Shown: positions 42,135-49,500, counted from the first letter of the stretch. The stretch: 51,334 bases of DNA from Pseudomonadota bacterium (GCA_017464085.1 JAFUEE010000020.1:1-51334); one strand, 5' to 3'. Made by a program: numbers and translations. The notes: generated by a model from the letters alone, not told the origin.

Positions 42135-42207
42135 AGCGAGTTACGGGACTCGAACCCGCGACATCCAGCTTGGGAAGCTAGCGCTCTACCAACTGAGCCA
42201 AACTCGC
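42135..42207 (-). tRNA. trnG: tRNA-Gly (anticodon CCC)
   Basis: 73 bases. Acceptor GCGAGTT/AACTCGC, D arm GCTCAGTTGGTAGAGC, anticodon stem CTAGC/GCTGG with loop TTCCCAA (anticodon CCC, reading GGG), five-base variable loop, T arm GCGGG-TTCGAGT-CCCGT, discriminator T. CCA is not encoded. It has its own promoter and terminator. Confidence 0.96.
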
Positions 42208-42234
42208 AACCACAGCCAAACGCTGTACCTGTGC

Positions 42235-42263
42235 CTTTTACGCGCAAGCAGGCGGTGTGTCAA
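42235..42263 (-). promoter_or_regulatory. Promoter of tRNA-Gly
   Basis: On the - strand TTGACA (complement of 42258-42263), 17-base spacer, TAAAAG (complement of 42235-42240). The -35 overlaps the last codons of tetR. The start lies about 20 bases before the mature tRNA. Confidence 0.7.
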
Positions 42264-42829
42264 GAAAAAATTCCATACATGAACTGATGGACGAGCTTGT
42301 ATGGCATATCGGGCGTGTAACACGAGCGGTCATCGAGGATGATGTGTATGCCGGCCCTGACGGTGAAGACGAAAGCCCATGCGCTCGTCTTTGTCTTGCC
42401 TGCGAGATTTCCGTGCTGGGGGACGGCAGTGCTGAACAGGGTTTCGAACGCTCCGATCAGGTCGTTCCAATAGGATTGGACGAATGCGTGGTGTTCGGCG
42501 TTTGGTGAGGTGAACGCGGCATATTCGAGCATGCGGAACGTCTTCTCGTCTGCCATGAAGAAGTCGATCGCTGCGCGCGCGGTCTCGTTGAGGTTGTGCG
42601 TGAGGTCGTTGCGGTATGTGGCGGTCTGTGCGATCTGATCGAAAAATGGTGCGGTGTAATGCGAAAAAACAGCCTGATAGAAGCCAAGTTTTGAGCCGAA
42701 GTGGTGGTAGAGCGTGGGTTTTGTGACGCCGGCCGAGCTTGCGATGTCCTGCACGCCGACATCTTCATAGGGCGCCTGGGAGAAGAGTTCCAGGCCTTTT
42801 TCGAGTAATGAGATTTTTGTATCGTTCAT
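42260..42829 (-). CDS. TetR-family transcriptional regulator
   Basis: A 189-residue regulator. The N-terminal helix-turn-helix reads KISLLEKGLELFSQAPYEDVGVQDIASSAGVTKPTLYHHFGSK, the standard TetR DNA-binding domain; the rest is a helical ligand domain. ATG 42829 begins the homology (the frame extends to 42889). It lies 43 bases after cbiO on the same strand, so it is probably the last gene of the cobalt/nickel operon and may control it. Neighbouring metal genes suggest a link to metal supply; the ligand is unknown. Confidence 0.88.
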   Translation of the reverse strand: MNDTKISLLEKGLELFSQAPYEDVGVQDIASSAGVTKPTLYHHFGSKLGFYQAVFSHYTAPFFDQIAQTATYRNDLTHNLNETARAAIDFFMADEKTFRMLEYAAFTSPNAEHHAFVQSYWNDLIGAFETLFSTAVPQHGNLAGKTKTSAWAFVFTVRAGIHIILDDRSCYTPDMPYKLVHQFMYGIFS

Positions 42830-42872
42830 AAAGTCCGAATGTGTCTTGAATGTGAAAAGCCGTGTGTGCCGT

Positions 42873-43580
42873 TTACTCGAGCGCGTCAACGCCGCAGCGC
42901 TCGGTCAGCGCTTTGTCCCTGAGGAGCGTTTCAGTCTCCCCGTCCGCGGCGACTTTTCCGGAGTCGAGCAGGACGGCGCGTCTGCACATCCTGGCGGCGA
43001 AGCGCGCGTCATGCGTCGTGATGAGCATGGCCTGTGGGATGTCGCGCAGGGCGTTTTCGAGGCGTTTTCGCGCGCGCATGTCGAGGAAAGCAGTCGGTTC
43101 ATCGAGCATGATCAGGTCAGGCTTCATGACCAGGACCGTCGCGAGCGCGGCGATCTTTTTTTCACCCCCGCTGAGGTCATGCGGTGTGCGGTCTTTGAGG
43201 TGCGCGAGACCGAGCTCGTGGAGAAGCGTGTCGACGCGATCCCGTATTTCATCCTCTGGCAGAGACATGTTTTCCAGGCCGAAGGCGACATCCTCCCAAA
43301 TGGACGGGGAGAATAGCTGATCGTCAGGATTTTGAAAGACCATGCCGATGTGTTGCCTGAAAAAAGTGGCAGTTTTTTTTGAGAGGGCGGTGCTGTCGAG
43401 GCGTATTGTGCCCGATGCGGGCAGAATGCCGACGAGCGAGAGCAGAAGCGAGGTTTTTCCGGAGCCGTTTGCGCCCATGAGCGCGACGGTCTCCCCTGAT
43501 TCGATTTGCAGGTCAATGCCGTTTAAGACGGGCGGCTGGCCGGGATAAGCGAGCGTGAGGCCGGATAGGGTAAGTTTCAT
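42873..43580 (-). CDS. cbiO: Energy-coupling factor ATPase CbiO
   Basis: A 235-residue ABC ATPase. Walker A GANGSGKT (36-43), Q-loop MVFQNPDDQLF, signature DLSGGEKKIAALA, Walker B LIMLDEPTAFLD and the switch His in TTHDARFAARM. The NPDDQ(L/I)F motif is typical of ECF-type CbiO. It powers cobalt or nickel uptake with CbiQ and CbiM. Its ATG overlaps the cbiQ stop by four bases. The frame is open far upstream (to 43862), but that is antisense-like overlap with cbiQ. Confidence 0.95.
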   Translation of the reverse strand: MKLTLSGLTLAYPGQPPVLNGIDLQIESGETVALMGANGSGKTSLLLSLVGILPASGTIRLDSTALSKKTATFFRQHIGMVFQNPDDQLFSPSIWEDVAFGLENMSLPEDEIRDRVDTLLHELGLAHLKDRTPHDLSGGEKKIAALATVLVMKPDLIMLDEPTAFLDMRARKRLENALRDIPQAMLITTHDARFAARMCRRAVLLDSGKVAADGETETLLRDKALTERCGVDALE

Positions 43581-44329
43581 GCGAGTACTCTGTATAGAAT
43601 GCACGATGCGGTGAAGGCGGCTGCGCCGATGCATTCGGCAGGGCGTATTTTGCTTGGTGAAGCGGCGCGCGATGCGGCTGGATAGCCCCGGCAGATCATG
43701 GCGGTATGTATCTGCTGAGCCCTGTCGATGCTGCGCACGAGGATGCCGCCCAGGAGGCTGCCAAAGTATTTGAGCGATATGCCGTTCGCGCTGCCGTTTC
43801 TGAGCATCCAGGCTGTTCGGACGTTTCGGGCTTCGTCGGTGAGTACGGAGAGATAACGCCACATGAGCTCAAAGATGCTGACGATTTCCTGGGGGATGTG
43901 AAGCCGCCGCATGCCTGCGGCCATCATGGAAATCCGTGTCGTGCCCGCGTAGATGAGCACGCACCCCACGCAGAGGGCTGTCCTGAGCAGGATCGAGAGG
44001 AACGAGAGCTCCCCGCGTGTGATGGTGAAGCCCATGAGCGTCGCGGGATAATGGTCGTAAAAGCATCCCCAGATGCCTGTAAAAAATGCAAAGGGGAGGG
44101 CCAGCGCGAGCCGTCGGAAAAATAAGCCGGGAGAGATACGGGCGATCGTGCCGATGATGAGAAGCGCCACGAGATAAACAGGCAGGAGGCAGATTTGTTC
44201 CGGCGCGCATGAGATGACGCAGCACTCGAAAGCGAGCATCATGAGGAGTTTGAGTGCCGGGTCGATTCGGTGGATCGGCCCGTTCTGGAGGGCGCACTGT
44301 TCAAGTGATGCCGGGGCAGGTTGTTTCAT
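43577..44329 (-). CDS. cbiQ: Energy-coupling factor transmembrane protein CbiQ
   Basis: A 250-residue membrane protein with about five or six membrane helices. The start reads CALQNGPIHRIDPALKLLMML, and the coupling-helix region has MAAGMRRLHIPQEIVSIFELMWRYLSVLTDEA and AQQIHTAMICRGY, equivalent to the two Ala-Arg-Gly coupling motifs that contact CbiO. It overlaps cbiM upstream and cbiO downstream by four bases each. Confidence 0.93.
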   Translation of the reverse strand: MKQPAPASLEQCALQNGPIHRIDPALKLLMMLAFECCVISCAPEQICLLPVYLVALLIIGTIARISPGLFFRRLALALPFAFFTGIWGCFYDHYPATLMGFTITRGELSFLSILLRTALCVGCVLIYAGTTRISMMAAGMRRLHIPQEIVSIFELMWRYLSVLTDEARNVRTAWMLRNGSANGISLKYFGSLLGGILVRSIDRAQQIHTAMICRGYPAASRAASPSKIRPAECIGAAAFTASCILYRVLA

Positions 44330-45300
44330 GCGGCCTTACGATGTCTGGTCACTAGCCGGGTAACGGCATAGCAGAGGCATGCGGTGACGAGAAGCCCGGA
44401 GAGCGCGGCGATCCATGCAGCGCTGAAAGAGCCGCTTGTGAACGTGTAGTCGGGGAAGAGCGCGGTCGTATCCTGGATGTTCTGAGCCTGAGCCGCGAGC
44501 GCGGACGTGGCGCCTGCGGTTTCTTCGCCCGCGAGCTTCTGCACCGCCCATTCAAGCCCGTCTGGGAGCGAGGATGCGAATGCCGCGAGCCCCAGTCCGA
44601 TGCAGAGCGCGGCTGCGCCGATCGTGGCGACAAGCGCTTTGGGGGAGAGGTTGAAGCGGGCTTTTTCGGGGTCGCAAGCGAGATGAAGGAACTGCGGGCG
44701 CGTGCGAGCTACGAAGATGAGCACAGTGGCTGTGGCAATGCCTTCGCCGATTGCGATCGCCATGTGGATCGGGACCATGAGTGCAGCGAACTGTGCGAAA
44801 GGAAGCGCGGTGATGCCGGAAAGCGTTGTCTCCAGGACGACAGCGAATGCGCCGAGCGGAAGGCTGATCAGTGCGGCTCCAAGCGTCCCGAACAGTAAGT
44901 TTTTCTCCATGACGCGCTTCATCAGCGGATAGACGCACAGGCATGGGATGACGGCCATGTTGAAAATGTTGCATCCGAGGGCGAGCAGGCCGCCGTCTGC
45001 AAACAGCAGGCACTGTATGAGGAGGACGATTGCCAGCGAGATGAGCGCCGGCCATGGGCCTAGCAGTGCCGCGAGCAGGAGGCCGCCGCCGATATGCCCG
45101 CTGGAGCCTGTGCCAGGAATCGCGAAGTTGATCATCTGGGCGGCGAAGACGAATGCGCCCGCCATCGCGAGCAGTGGAAGCTTTTCTTGAAATGTCTCGT
45201 CTCTGCGCAATTTTGCGCATGAAATGCCGATTGCAGCCGCCGAGATGCCGGCCATGGCAAGGCCGACGCCCGGGCTGATCAGCGCATCAGCCATGTGCAT
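44326..45300 (-). CDS. cbiM: Co/Ni-specific S component CbiM fused to a CbiN/PDGLE-like domain
   Basis: A 324-residue membrane protein. The start MHMADALISPGVG carries His2, which in CbiM/NikM binds the metal together with the free N terminus; TGSSGHIGGGLLLAALLGPWPA is the second conserved block. After about seven helices (to residue 215) a linker leads to LPDGLEWAVQKLAG and a final membrane helix, a fused CbiN/PDGLE-type accessory domain. Whether Co2+ or Ni2+ is carried is not decided by sequence. AGGAG lies seven bases upstream. No cobalamin riboswitch was found in the leader. Confidence 0.92.
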   Translation of the reverse strand: MHMADALISPGVGLAMAGISAAAIGISCAKLRRDETFQEKLPLLAMAGAFVFAAQMINFAIPGTGSSGHIGGGLLLAALLGPWPALISLAIVLLIQCLLFADGGLLALGCNIFNMAVIPCLCVYPLMKRVMEKNLLFGTLGAALISLPLGAFAVVLETTLSGITALPFAQFAALMVPIHMAIAIGEGIATATVLIFVARTRPQFLHLACDPEKARFNLSPKALVATIGAAALCIGLGLAAFASSLPDGLEWAVQKLAGEETAGATSALAAQAQNIQDTTALFPDYTFTSGSFSAAWIAALSGLLVTACLCYAVTRLVTRHRKAA

Positions 45301-45635
45301 TGGGAAACTCCTGTGTATGTGGTTTTAATGTGTGGCCAGGCTTTGCGCGTTGCGCATGCGCCTGGCCTATTTTCCGGCCTTTCGCCTTTGGCGATACGGC
45401 CTATTTTCCGGCCTTTCGCCTTTGGCGATACGGCCTATTTTCCGGCCTTTCGCCTTTGGCGATACGGCCTTTTGCCTTTGGCGATATGCTTGTCGTGGTT
45501 TGACTTGACAAAAACGTCACAATCTCGCTATGCACGGTCGCCCGGCATTTTTGCGGGTCACATATCATTTTTTTGAACATCCGACTATGATTTTAGAAGA
45601 CCGGCGCTGAGCCGGTATCGAATAAAGAGGGCAAA
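45301..45635. other. Gene-free divergent region with BHE array upstream of cbiM
   Basis: 335 bases between cbiM (leftward) and the small membrane protein gene (rightward). The BHE array fills 45335-45489. A TTGACA lies at 45505-45510 with a weak TATGCA 18 bases on, pointing rightward. A weak leftward pair (TTGTCA, CATATC) overlaps it and would place the whole array in the cbiM leader. Confidence 0.4.
45335..45489 (-). repeat. BHE cluster K: tandem 34-bp hairpin array
   Basis: Three perfect 34-base units at 45367-45400, 45401-45434 and 45435-45468, then a shortened fourth copy to about 45489. Each unit contains GGCC, TTTCGCC, loop TTT, GGCGATA, extrahelical C, GGCC; the TAT block is TTT, leaving a T-T mismatch. 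A degenerate fifth hairpin (45335-45367, outer arms GGCCAGGC/GCCTGGCC) precedes them. Orientation CTAT...ATACG on +. Confidence 0.78.
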
Positions 45636-46076
45636 ATGGACAGCACTTGGATACTCGTGGCAGTGGGCGCGCTTTTTATTATCGGCCTTTTGGCAGTATC
45701 ATTTCGCGGCAACAGCGTGTCAGCTGCGACGCGCGAGGCGCACAAGACGCACGACGTTGGGCCGATCATTGCGGCGATTGATGAGGACAAGACAGGCGAC
45801 ATGGCGACGTCTTTCAATTCGGCGATCAAGTCGCTTTGGGATGCGTATGACCGGGAGACGGCGACCGACCTGATCAAGGCATTTTTGGAGCGGTGTGATG
45901 ACAAGCCGATCGCGCAGATGTGGCTCAAGACCGTGGCGGAAGTGGAGCCAGAGATTGCGCGCAAGAAGCTCGGGGAGGCGTTTATCCTTGAGCACACGCG
46001 AGAAGAAGTCGCAGCGGCATGTGCAGGCGGCTGTGGCGGCGGGTCTTGCAAGTCATGCAAGTCATGCAAATCCTGA
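45636..46076 (+). CDS. Small membrane-anchored protein with Cys-rich tail
   Basis: A 146-residue protein with one N-terminal membrane helix (about 4-23, WILVAVGALFIIGLLAVSF) and a soluble helical region rich in acidic residues (about 35-125). It ends in an unusual Cys cluster, CAGGCGGGSCKSCKSCKS, encoded in part by a repeated AAGTCATGC unit. The tail could bind metal or form disulfides, depending on topology, which is not clear. No family is recognised. GAGGG precedes the ATG at 45636. It lies next to a metal-uptake operon on the opposite strand. Confidence 0.65.
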   Translation: MDSTWILVAVGALFIIGLLAVSFRGNSVSAATREAHKTHDVGPIIAAIDEDKTGDMATSFNSAIKSLWDAYDRETATDLIKAFLERCDDKPIAQMWLKTVAEVEPEIARKKLGEAFILEHTREEVAAACAGGCGGGSCKSCKSCKS

Positions 46077-46119
46077 GTTCAAGCGGGATCTGCGGGCGCT
46101 CATGATGCGTCCGGAAGGG

Positions 46120-46192
46120 CGGCCGTATGCGTGCCAGCAGCACGCATAGGCCGGCGTGCATCCGCGTATCTGCCCGGACGGGCAGATAGCGG
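46120..46192 (+). repeat. BHE cluster L: two bulged hairpins
   Basis: Both read CGTAT...ATAG on +. L1 (46120-46153): GGCC, extrahelical G at 46125, TATGCGTG, seven-base loop, CACGCATA, GGCC. L2 (46162-46192): CCGC, G at 46166, TATCTGCCC, loop GGAC, GGGCAGATA, GCGG. The two inner stems share nothing beyond TAT/ATA. Confidence 0.82.
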
Positions 46193-46219
46193 TGCTTCAT
46201 AAAGATGCCAATTTGCTAG

Positions 46220-46244
46220 CTATTTGAGATGCAAATAGTATAAG
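46220..46244 (+). promoter_or_regulatory. Possible promoter/operator of the OmpA/TSP3 gene
   Basis: CTATTTG and CAAATAG form a perfect seven-base inverted repeat with a five-base spacer (46220-46238), directly followed by a -10-like TATAAG (46239-46244). No good -35 is present, so activator control through the inverted repeat is plausible. Confidence 0.4.
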
Positions 46245-46307
46245 ATGGATAAGGTGTCTTAAAATGTTCCCTGCGTGAGGGGGGCGTGATTGAAGTTAAG
46301 GAGAGCT

Positions 46308-48083
46308 ATGAAATTTCGATGGTTGGTAACGCTGCTTGGCATTTCATGTATCCTGCTGCTGCCTTTGAGCGCAATGGCGCAGGATCCGGATTTGAATGCT
46401 GATACGGACAGGATGCGTCATCCGGTGCCGAAATATAACCTTCAGTTCTGGCGACCGGCTCCGAACCCCGGCGATTACCTCACGACGTATGGTTCCATGA
46501 TCGACCGCGATCACTGGCGCCTGACAGGCGGCTTTTATATTGATTATGCGCATGTCCCGATGGATATCGCTTATTCAGATCAGAAGTCTGACCTGGCGGT
46601 GATCAAGAACCAGACGTTCATGGATTTGTATCTCTCCTTGTCGCTGTTCAGCTGGGTCGAGGTGGCGCTTTCGATGCCGTTTGTGCTTTATGAGAATACG
46701 GATTTCTGGAATGAGCAGATCGGTTTTCCGCTTCGCAAGGCGCACGAAACATCGGGCGTTGGCGATCTCCGGATTGTGGTGAAGGGGAAGATACTTGAGC
46801 TTGGGAAGTACCCTGTAGGTCTTGCGCTGATCGGCGATCTTTCGACACAGACAGGCACCAAAGGTATTTTGGTAAGCGATGAATATCCGACGTTCACGAT
46901 TAATGCGGCGCTCGAATTCAATCCGTGGGATAAGGCGCGCATGGCGGTCAACGTCGGTTTCCGCGCGCGCAAGCAGCGCGATGTTTACGGTTATACGCTC
47001 GGCAATGCGTTTATCATTGCAGGCGCGGCTTCCATTCCGTTCTTCCATCAGGATCTCGATTTTATCGCGGATTTTCGAGGGGAGATCGCGACAGAGCCGG
47101 ATGACCGGAACCTGACGGTGAATGAGCGTCCGTTTGAGGCGGATTTTGCATTCCGGTATCGGATATTGAACGGCAAGACGGAGTGGTGGCGCGGGCTTGC
47201 GCTGACTGCGGGTGTTGGATTTGGCTTGAATGCAGTGGGCTCTCCGGATGTCCGCGCGATTCTTGGTCTGAACTTCCACTGGGTCAACGGCGGTCTGCTT
47301 GGTCTTGAGTACGAATATGGCGGTTATATGACAGCTGTGGATCCGTGCCCGGATCCTGAGCTGACGCCTCCCAGCCAGATTCCTGAACGCTGCCGCAATG
47401 TCGTCGTCGACTCGGATGGCGATACCATTCCCGACAAGGATGACAAATGCCCGTTTGCCGGGCGTGCAGGGTATATCGACGAATTCGGATGCTCCCCGGA
47501 CCGCGATGGCGATACGGTGCCTGATTATATGGATCTGTGCCCCGATGAGGGCGGCCGCGTGGATAAGAATGGCTGCCCGATCACGCTGGATACGGATGGC
47601 GACACGATTCCCGATATCAAGGACAGCTGCCCGACAGAGCCCGAGACGTTCAACGGCTATGAGGATGAGGACGGCTGCCCGGATGCCGATCCGGATGCGC
47701 TTGTCGAGCTGAGCGCGGGCAAGATCAATATCAAGGAACAGGTCTTCTTCGAGACCTCTAAGGCCGTGATCAAGTCTGAGTCGTTCGAGCTTCTGGATCA
47801 GGTCGCCAAGCTTCTCGTCGACAATCCGCATGTCGGAAATGTGACCGTCGAAGGACATACAGACAGCCGAGGCAAGTACAAGTACAATGTGAAGCTGTCG
47901 CAGGATCGTGCTGAATCAGTCATGAACTACCTGATCAAGCGCGGCGTCGAGGCCAGCAGGCTCAATGCGATCGGGTACGGCCCTGACCGTCCGATTGATA
48001 CGAACGATACGTCTGAAGGACGCGCGCGCAACCGCCGCGTTGAGTTTGTCGTCCTGGGGCTGCCGGACGACCAGAAGAAGTGA
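46308..48083 (+). CDS. OmpA-family outer-membrane porin with thrombospondin-3 repeats
   Basis: A 591-residue outer-membrane protein. Signal peptide MKFRWLVTLLGISCILLLPLSAMA. An N-terminal beta-barrel of about 330 residues (alternating aromatic strands such as DLYLSLSLFSWVEVALSMPF) is followed by calcium-binding TSP3 repeats (DSDGDTIPDKDDKCP, DRDGDTVPDYMDLCP, DTDGDTIPDIKDSCP; about 370-460) and a C-terminal OmpA domain (FFETSKAVIKSESFELLDQV, VEGHTDSRGKYKYNVKLSQ, IGYGPDRPI, RARNRRVEF) that binds peptidoglycan. This barrel-TSP3-OmpA order is common in Myxococcota. AAGGAGAG precedes ATG 46308. Confidence 0.9.
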   Translation: MKFRWLVTLLGISCILLLPLSAMAQDPDLNADTDRMRHPVPKYNLQFWRPAPNPGDYLTTYGSMIDRDHWRLTGGFYIDYAHVPMDIAYSDQKSDLAVIKNQTFMDLYLSLSLFSWVEVALSMPFVLYENTDFWNEQIGFPLRKAHETSGVGDLRIVVKGKILELGKYPVGLALIGDLSTQTGTKGILVSDEYPTFTINAALEFNPWDKARMAVNVGFRARKQRDVYGYTLGNAFIIAGAASIPFFHQDLDFIADFRGEIATEPDDRNLTVNERPFEADFAFRYRILNGKTEWWRGLALTAGVGFGLNAVGSPDVRAILGLNFHWVNGGLLGLEYEYGGYMTAVDPCPDPELTPPSQIPERCRNVVVDSDGDTIPDKDDKCPFAGRAGYIDEFGCSPDRDGDTVPDYMDLCPDEGGRVDKNGCPITLDTDGDTIPDIKDSCPTEPETFNGYEDEDGCPDADPDALVELSAGKINIKEQVFFETSKAVIKSESFELLDQVAKLLVDNPHVGNVTVEGHTDSRGKYKYNVKLSQDRAESVMNYLIKRGVEASRLNAIGYGPDRPIDTNDTSEGRARNRRVEFVVLGLPDDQKK

Positions 48084-48092
48084 GATGAGTGA

Positions 48093-48124
48093 AGTACCGG
48101 GGCCTCGGCTCCGGTATTTTTTTG
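48093..48124 (+). terminator. Terminator of the OmpA/TSP3 gene
   Basis: TACCGG, GCC, then GGC, CCGGTA with single-base mismatches form a stem of nine pairs followed by seven Ts, ten bases after the stop. Confidence 0.87.
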
Positions 48125-48252
48125 CTCAGTGCGCTATCAAAAAGCCATGTTCTGCAATGGATAATATGGCAAATGATTGCCTTCAGGGGGATAAGGGGGC
48201 TTGGTGGCAACTGTTTTGAAATTATCCATCTCCCTTCTTGGGGGATAGAAAC

Positions 48253-48286
48253 AAAAAAAGCCGCGAACGATGGTCGCGGCTTTTTT
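48253..48286. terminator. Bidirectional terminator between convergent genes
   Basis: GCCGCGA and TCGCGGC around a seven-base loop, with A7 before and T6 after the stem. It works for the rightward OmpA gene as a second terminator and for the leftward DUF4234 gene ending at 48304. Confidence 0.88.
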
Positions 48287-48303
48287 AATCAGTGATTATT
48301 CGA

Positions 48304-48669
48304 TTATGCGCGCCTGAGCGGCGTGCCCGACTGGGCTTTTTCGTTGATTGCGAGCTGCCAGAGGATGGTGTTGACCCACCCCAAACCAACGAGGCTGAGA
48401 ATCAGGTTGAGTACGGAATTGTCTTTGTTCGTGACGCCGGCTTTGACGAGGCGCTTGCCTGTCGCATAATTCCAATAGATGCCGTAAATGCCGAATGTTA
48501 ACAGTATGATAAAGAACGTTCCCCATCCGCCGAAACCTTCGCCTGATTTGTCCTTGATATCATTCTGGAATTTGATGAAATACCAGATGCCGTAAATGCC
48601 GAACGAGATGATGCTGAAGATGATGATGAGAGCGATGTTGCGTTCAGTGTTCAGAAAACTCTTTTCCAT
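48304..48669 (-). CDS. DUF4234 membrane protein, copy 1
   Basis: A 121-residue integral membrane protein starting MEKSFLNTERNIALIIIFSI. The DUF4234 pattern is clear: SFGIYGIWYFIKFQNDI, GEGFGGWGTFFIILLTFGIYGIYWNYATGKRLVKAG, and a final VNTILWQLAINEK, giving three or four membrane segments. Function is unknown. It is about half identical to the next gene (both begin MEKSFLNTER and end W-QL-INEKA), so they arose by tandem duplication. It lies 90 bases downstream of copy 2 and may share its promoter. Confidence 0.85.
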   Translation of the reverse strand: MEKSFLNTERNIALIIIFSIISFGIYGIWYFIKFQNDIKDKSGEGFGGWGTFFIILLTFGIYGIYWNYATGKRLVKAGVTNKDNSVLNLILSLVGLGWVNTILWQLAINEKAQSGTPLRRA

Positions 48670-48759
48670 AATAAAACTCCTTTAAAAGTGATCAGAACGG
48701 CAGGTCCTGAGTAGTGTATGCATCGCGCGGTGCGCGCGACTATTTCAGCGTGTTTAGAT

Positions 48760-49125
48760 TTAGAACATTGCGAGTGGGGAGCCTGATAGGGCTTTTTCGT
48801 TGATCGTGAGCTGCCAGAGGATGAGGTTTGCGATGCCTCCGGTGAAGATGCCCAGGAGCAGATCGCGTGTGGACGTGTCCTCGCGTGTGACGCCGGCTTT
48901 GATCAGTCGATGACTGGTCACATAGTACCAGTAGTAGTTGTAGATGCCCCATGTCACAATGCAGATGCCGACAGTTCCCCAGCCGCCAAAACCTTCGCCT
49001 GTCCTTCTGTGCACATCATTCTGGAAGCGGATGAGCCAGTAGAGACCGTAGATGCCTAGGGTAAAGATATAGGCAATAATGACGAATACGATGCTTCGTT
49101 CTGTGTTTAAAAAGCTCTTTTCCAT
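48760..49125 (-). CDS. DUF4234 membrane protein, copy 2
   Basis: A 121-residue paralogue of the preceding entry: MEKSFLNTERSIVFVIIAYI, FTLGIYGLYWLIRFQNDVHRR, GEGFGGWGTVGICIVTWGIYNYYWYYVTSHRLIKAG, LILWQLTINEKALSGSP. Equal length and collinear throughout. It is first in the leftward pair and has a strong promoter whose -35 lies in a duplicated 27-bp sequence. The 90 bases between the copies hold a small GC hairpin without T-tract, so read-through to copy 1 is likely. Confidence 0.85.
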   Translation of the reverse strand: MEKSFLNTERSIVFVIIAYIFTLGIYGLYWLIRFQNDVHRRTGEGFGGWGTVGICIVTWGIYNYYWYYVTSHRLIKAGVTREDTSTRDLLLGIFTGGIANLILWQLTINEKALSGSPLAMF

Positions 49126-49151
49126 AGTTTCCTCATCAAAGAAGATATCTT

Positions 49152-49180
49152 ATCATATTATGAGAGTGAAATTGTGTCAA
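49152..49180 (-). promoter_or_regulatory. Promoter of the DUF4234 pair
   Basis: On the - strand TTGACA (complement of 49175-49180), 17-base spacer, TATGAT (complement of 49152-49157). A start near 49145 leaves a leader of about 20 bases. The upstream repeat copy supplies a second TTGACA 27 bases away but without a good -10. Confidence 0.72.
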
Positions 49181-49211
49181 ATAATTATGAGAGTGAAATT
49201 GTGTCAAATAA
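49158..49211. repeat. Perfect 27-bp tandem duplication in the DUF4234 promoter
   Basis: Two identical, directly abutting 27-base copies (49158-49184 and 49185-49211), each carrying TTGTGTCAAATAA and therefore a leftward TTGACA. The duplication copies the -35 and spacer but not the -10. It may double a regulator site. Confidence 0.9.
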
Positions 49212-49290
49212 AGTCGCAATAGTGTGTTTAATTGTTCCGATATGTGTTGAATTGGGCTGCGGGCTGTTTTGGGGCAATCCTGTTCGCCGT

Positions 49291-49437
49291 TGGGCACTTC
49301 CCGGGCTGCGCCGCTTTGCGGCGCGGTTTTGGTTTTGTTCCCCGGGGTTGCCCTTATTTCCCGGGGTTGCCCTTATTCCCCGGGGTTGCACCCTCCGGGT
49401 TTACCCCGGGCTAATTTCAATCGCCCTTTCAGGGCGA
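49291..49437. repeat. GC-rich composite repeat block
   Basis: Elements in order: GCGCCGC/GCGGCGC hairpin with loop TTT (49308-49324); three tandem 19-base units starting at 49339, 49358 and 49377, each with CCCGGGGTTGCCCTTAT (the last diverging after GTTGC); CCCCGGG inverted against the earlier CCCGGGG; TCGCCCT/AGGGCGA hairpin with loop TTC (49421-49437). The style resembles REP-like composite repeats found in other gut and environmental bacteria. Different from BHE. Confidence 0.65.
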
Positions 49438-49500
49438 TTAAGATGCAATTGGCTCGGGTTTGAATCCTCATATTTCATCTGCTCTGGGGGGAACACAGGC

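Noticed and set aside
45367..45468. Tandem 34-bp units as a CRISPR array
   Set aside because: The units abut directly with no unique spacers, and no cas genes are present; each unit folds as a BHE hairpin.
45301..45600. Cobalamin riboswitch upstream of cbiM
   Set aside because: No B12-box-like sequence is visible on the - strand; the leader is taken up by BHE hairpins.
46575..47858. Long open frame antisense to the OmpA/TSP3 gene
   Set aside because: Its translation is Arg/Ile-rich with no known motifs, it has no ribosome-binding site, and the + strand frame is an unmistakable OmpA protein.
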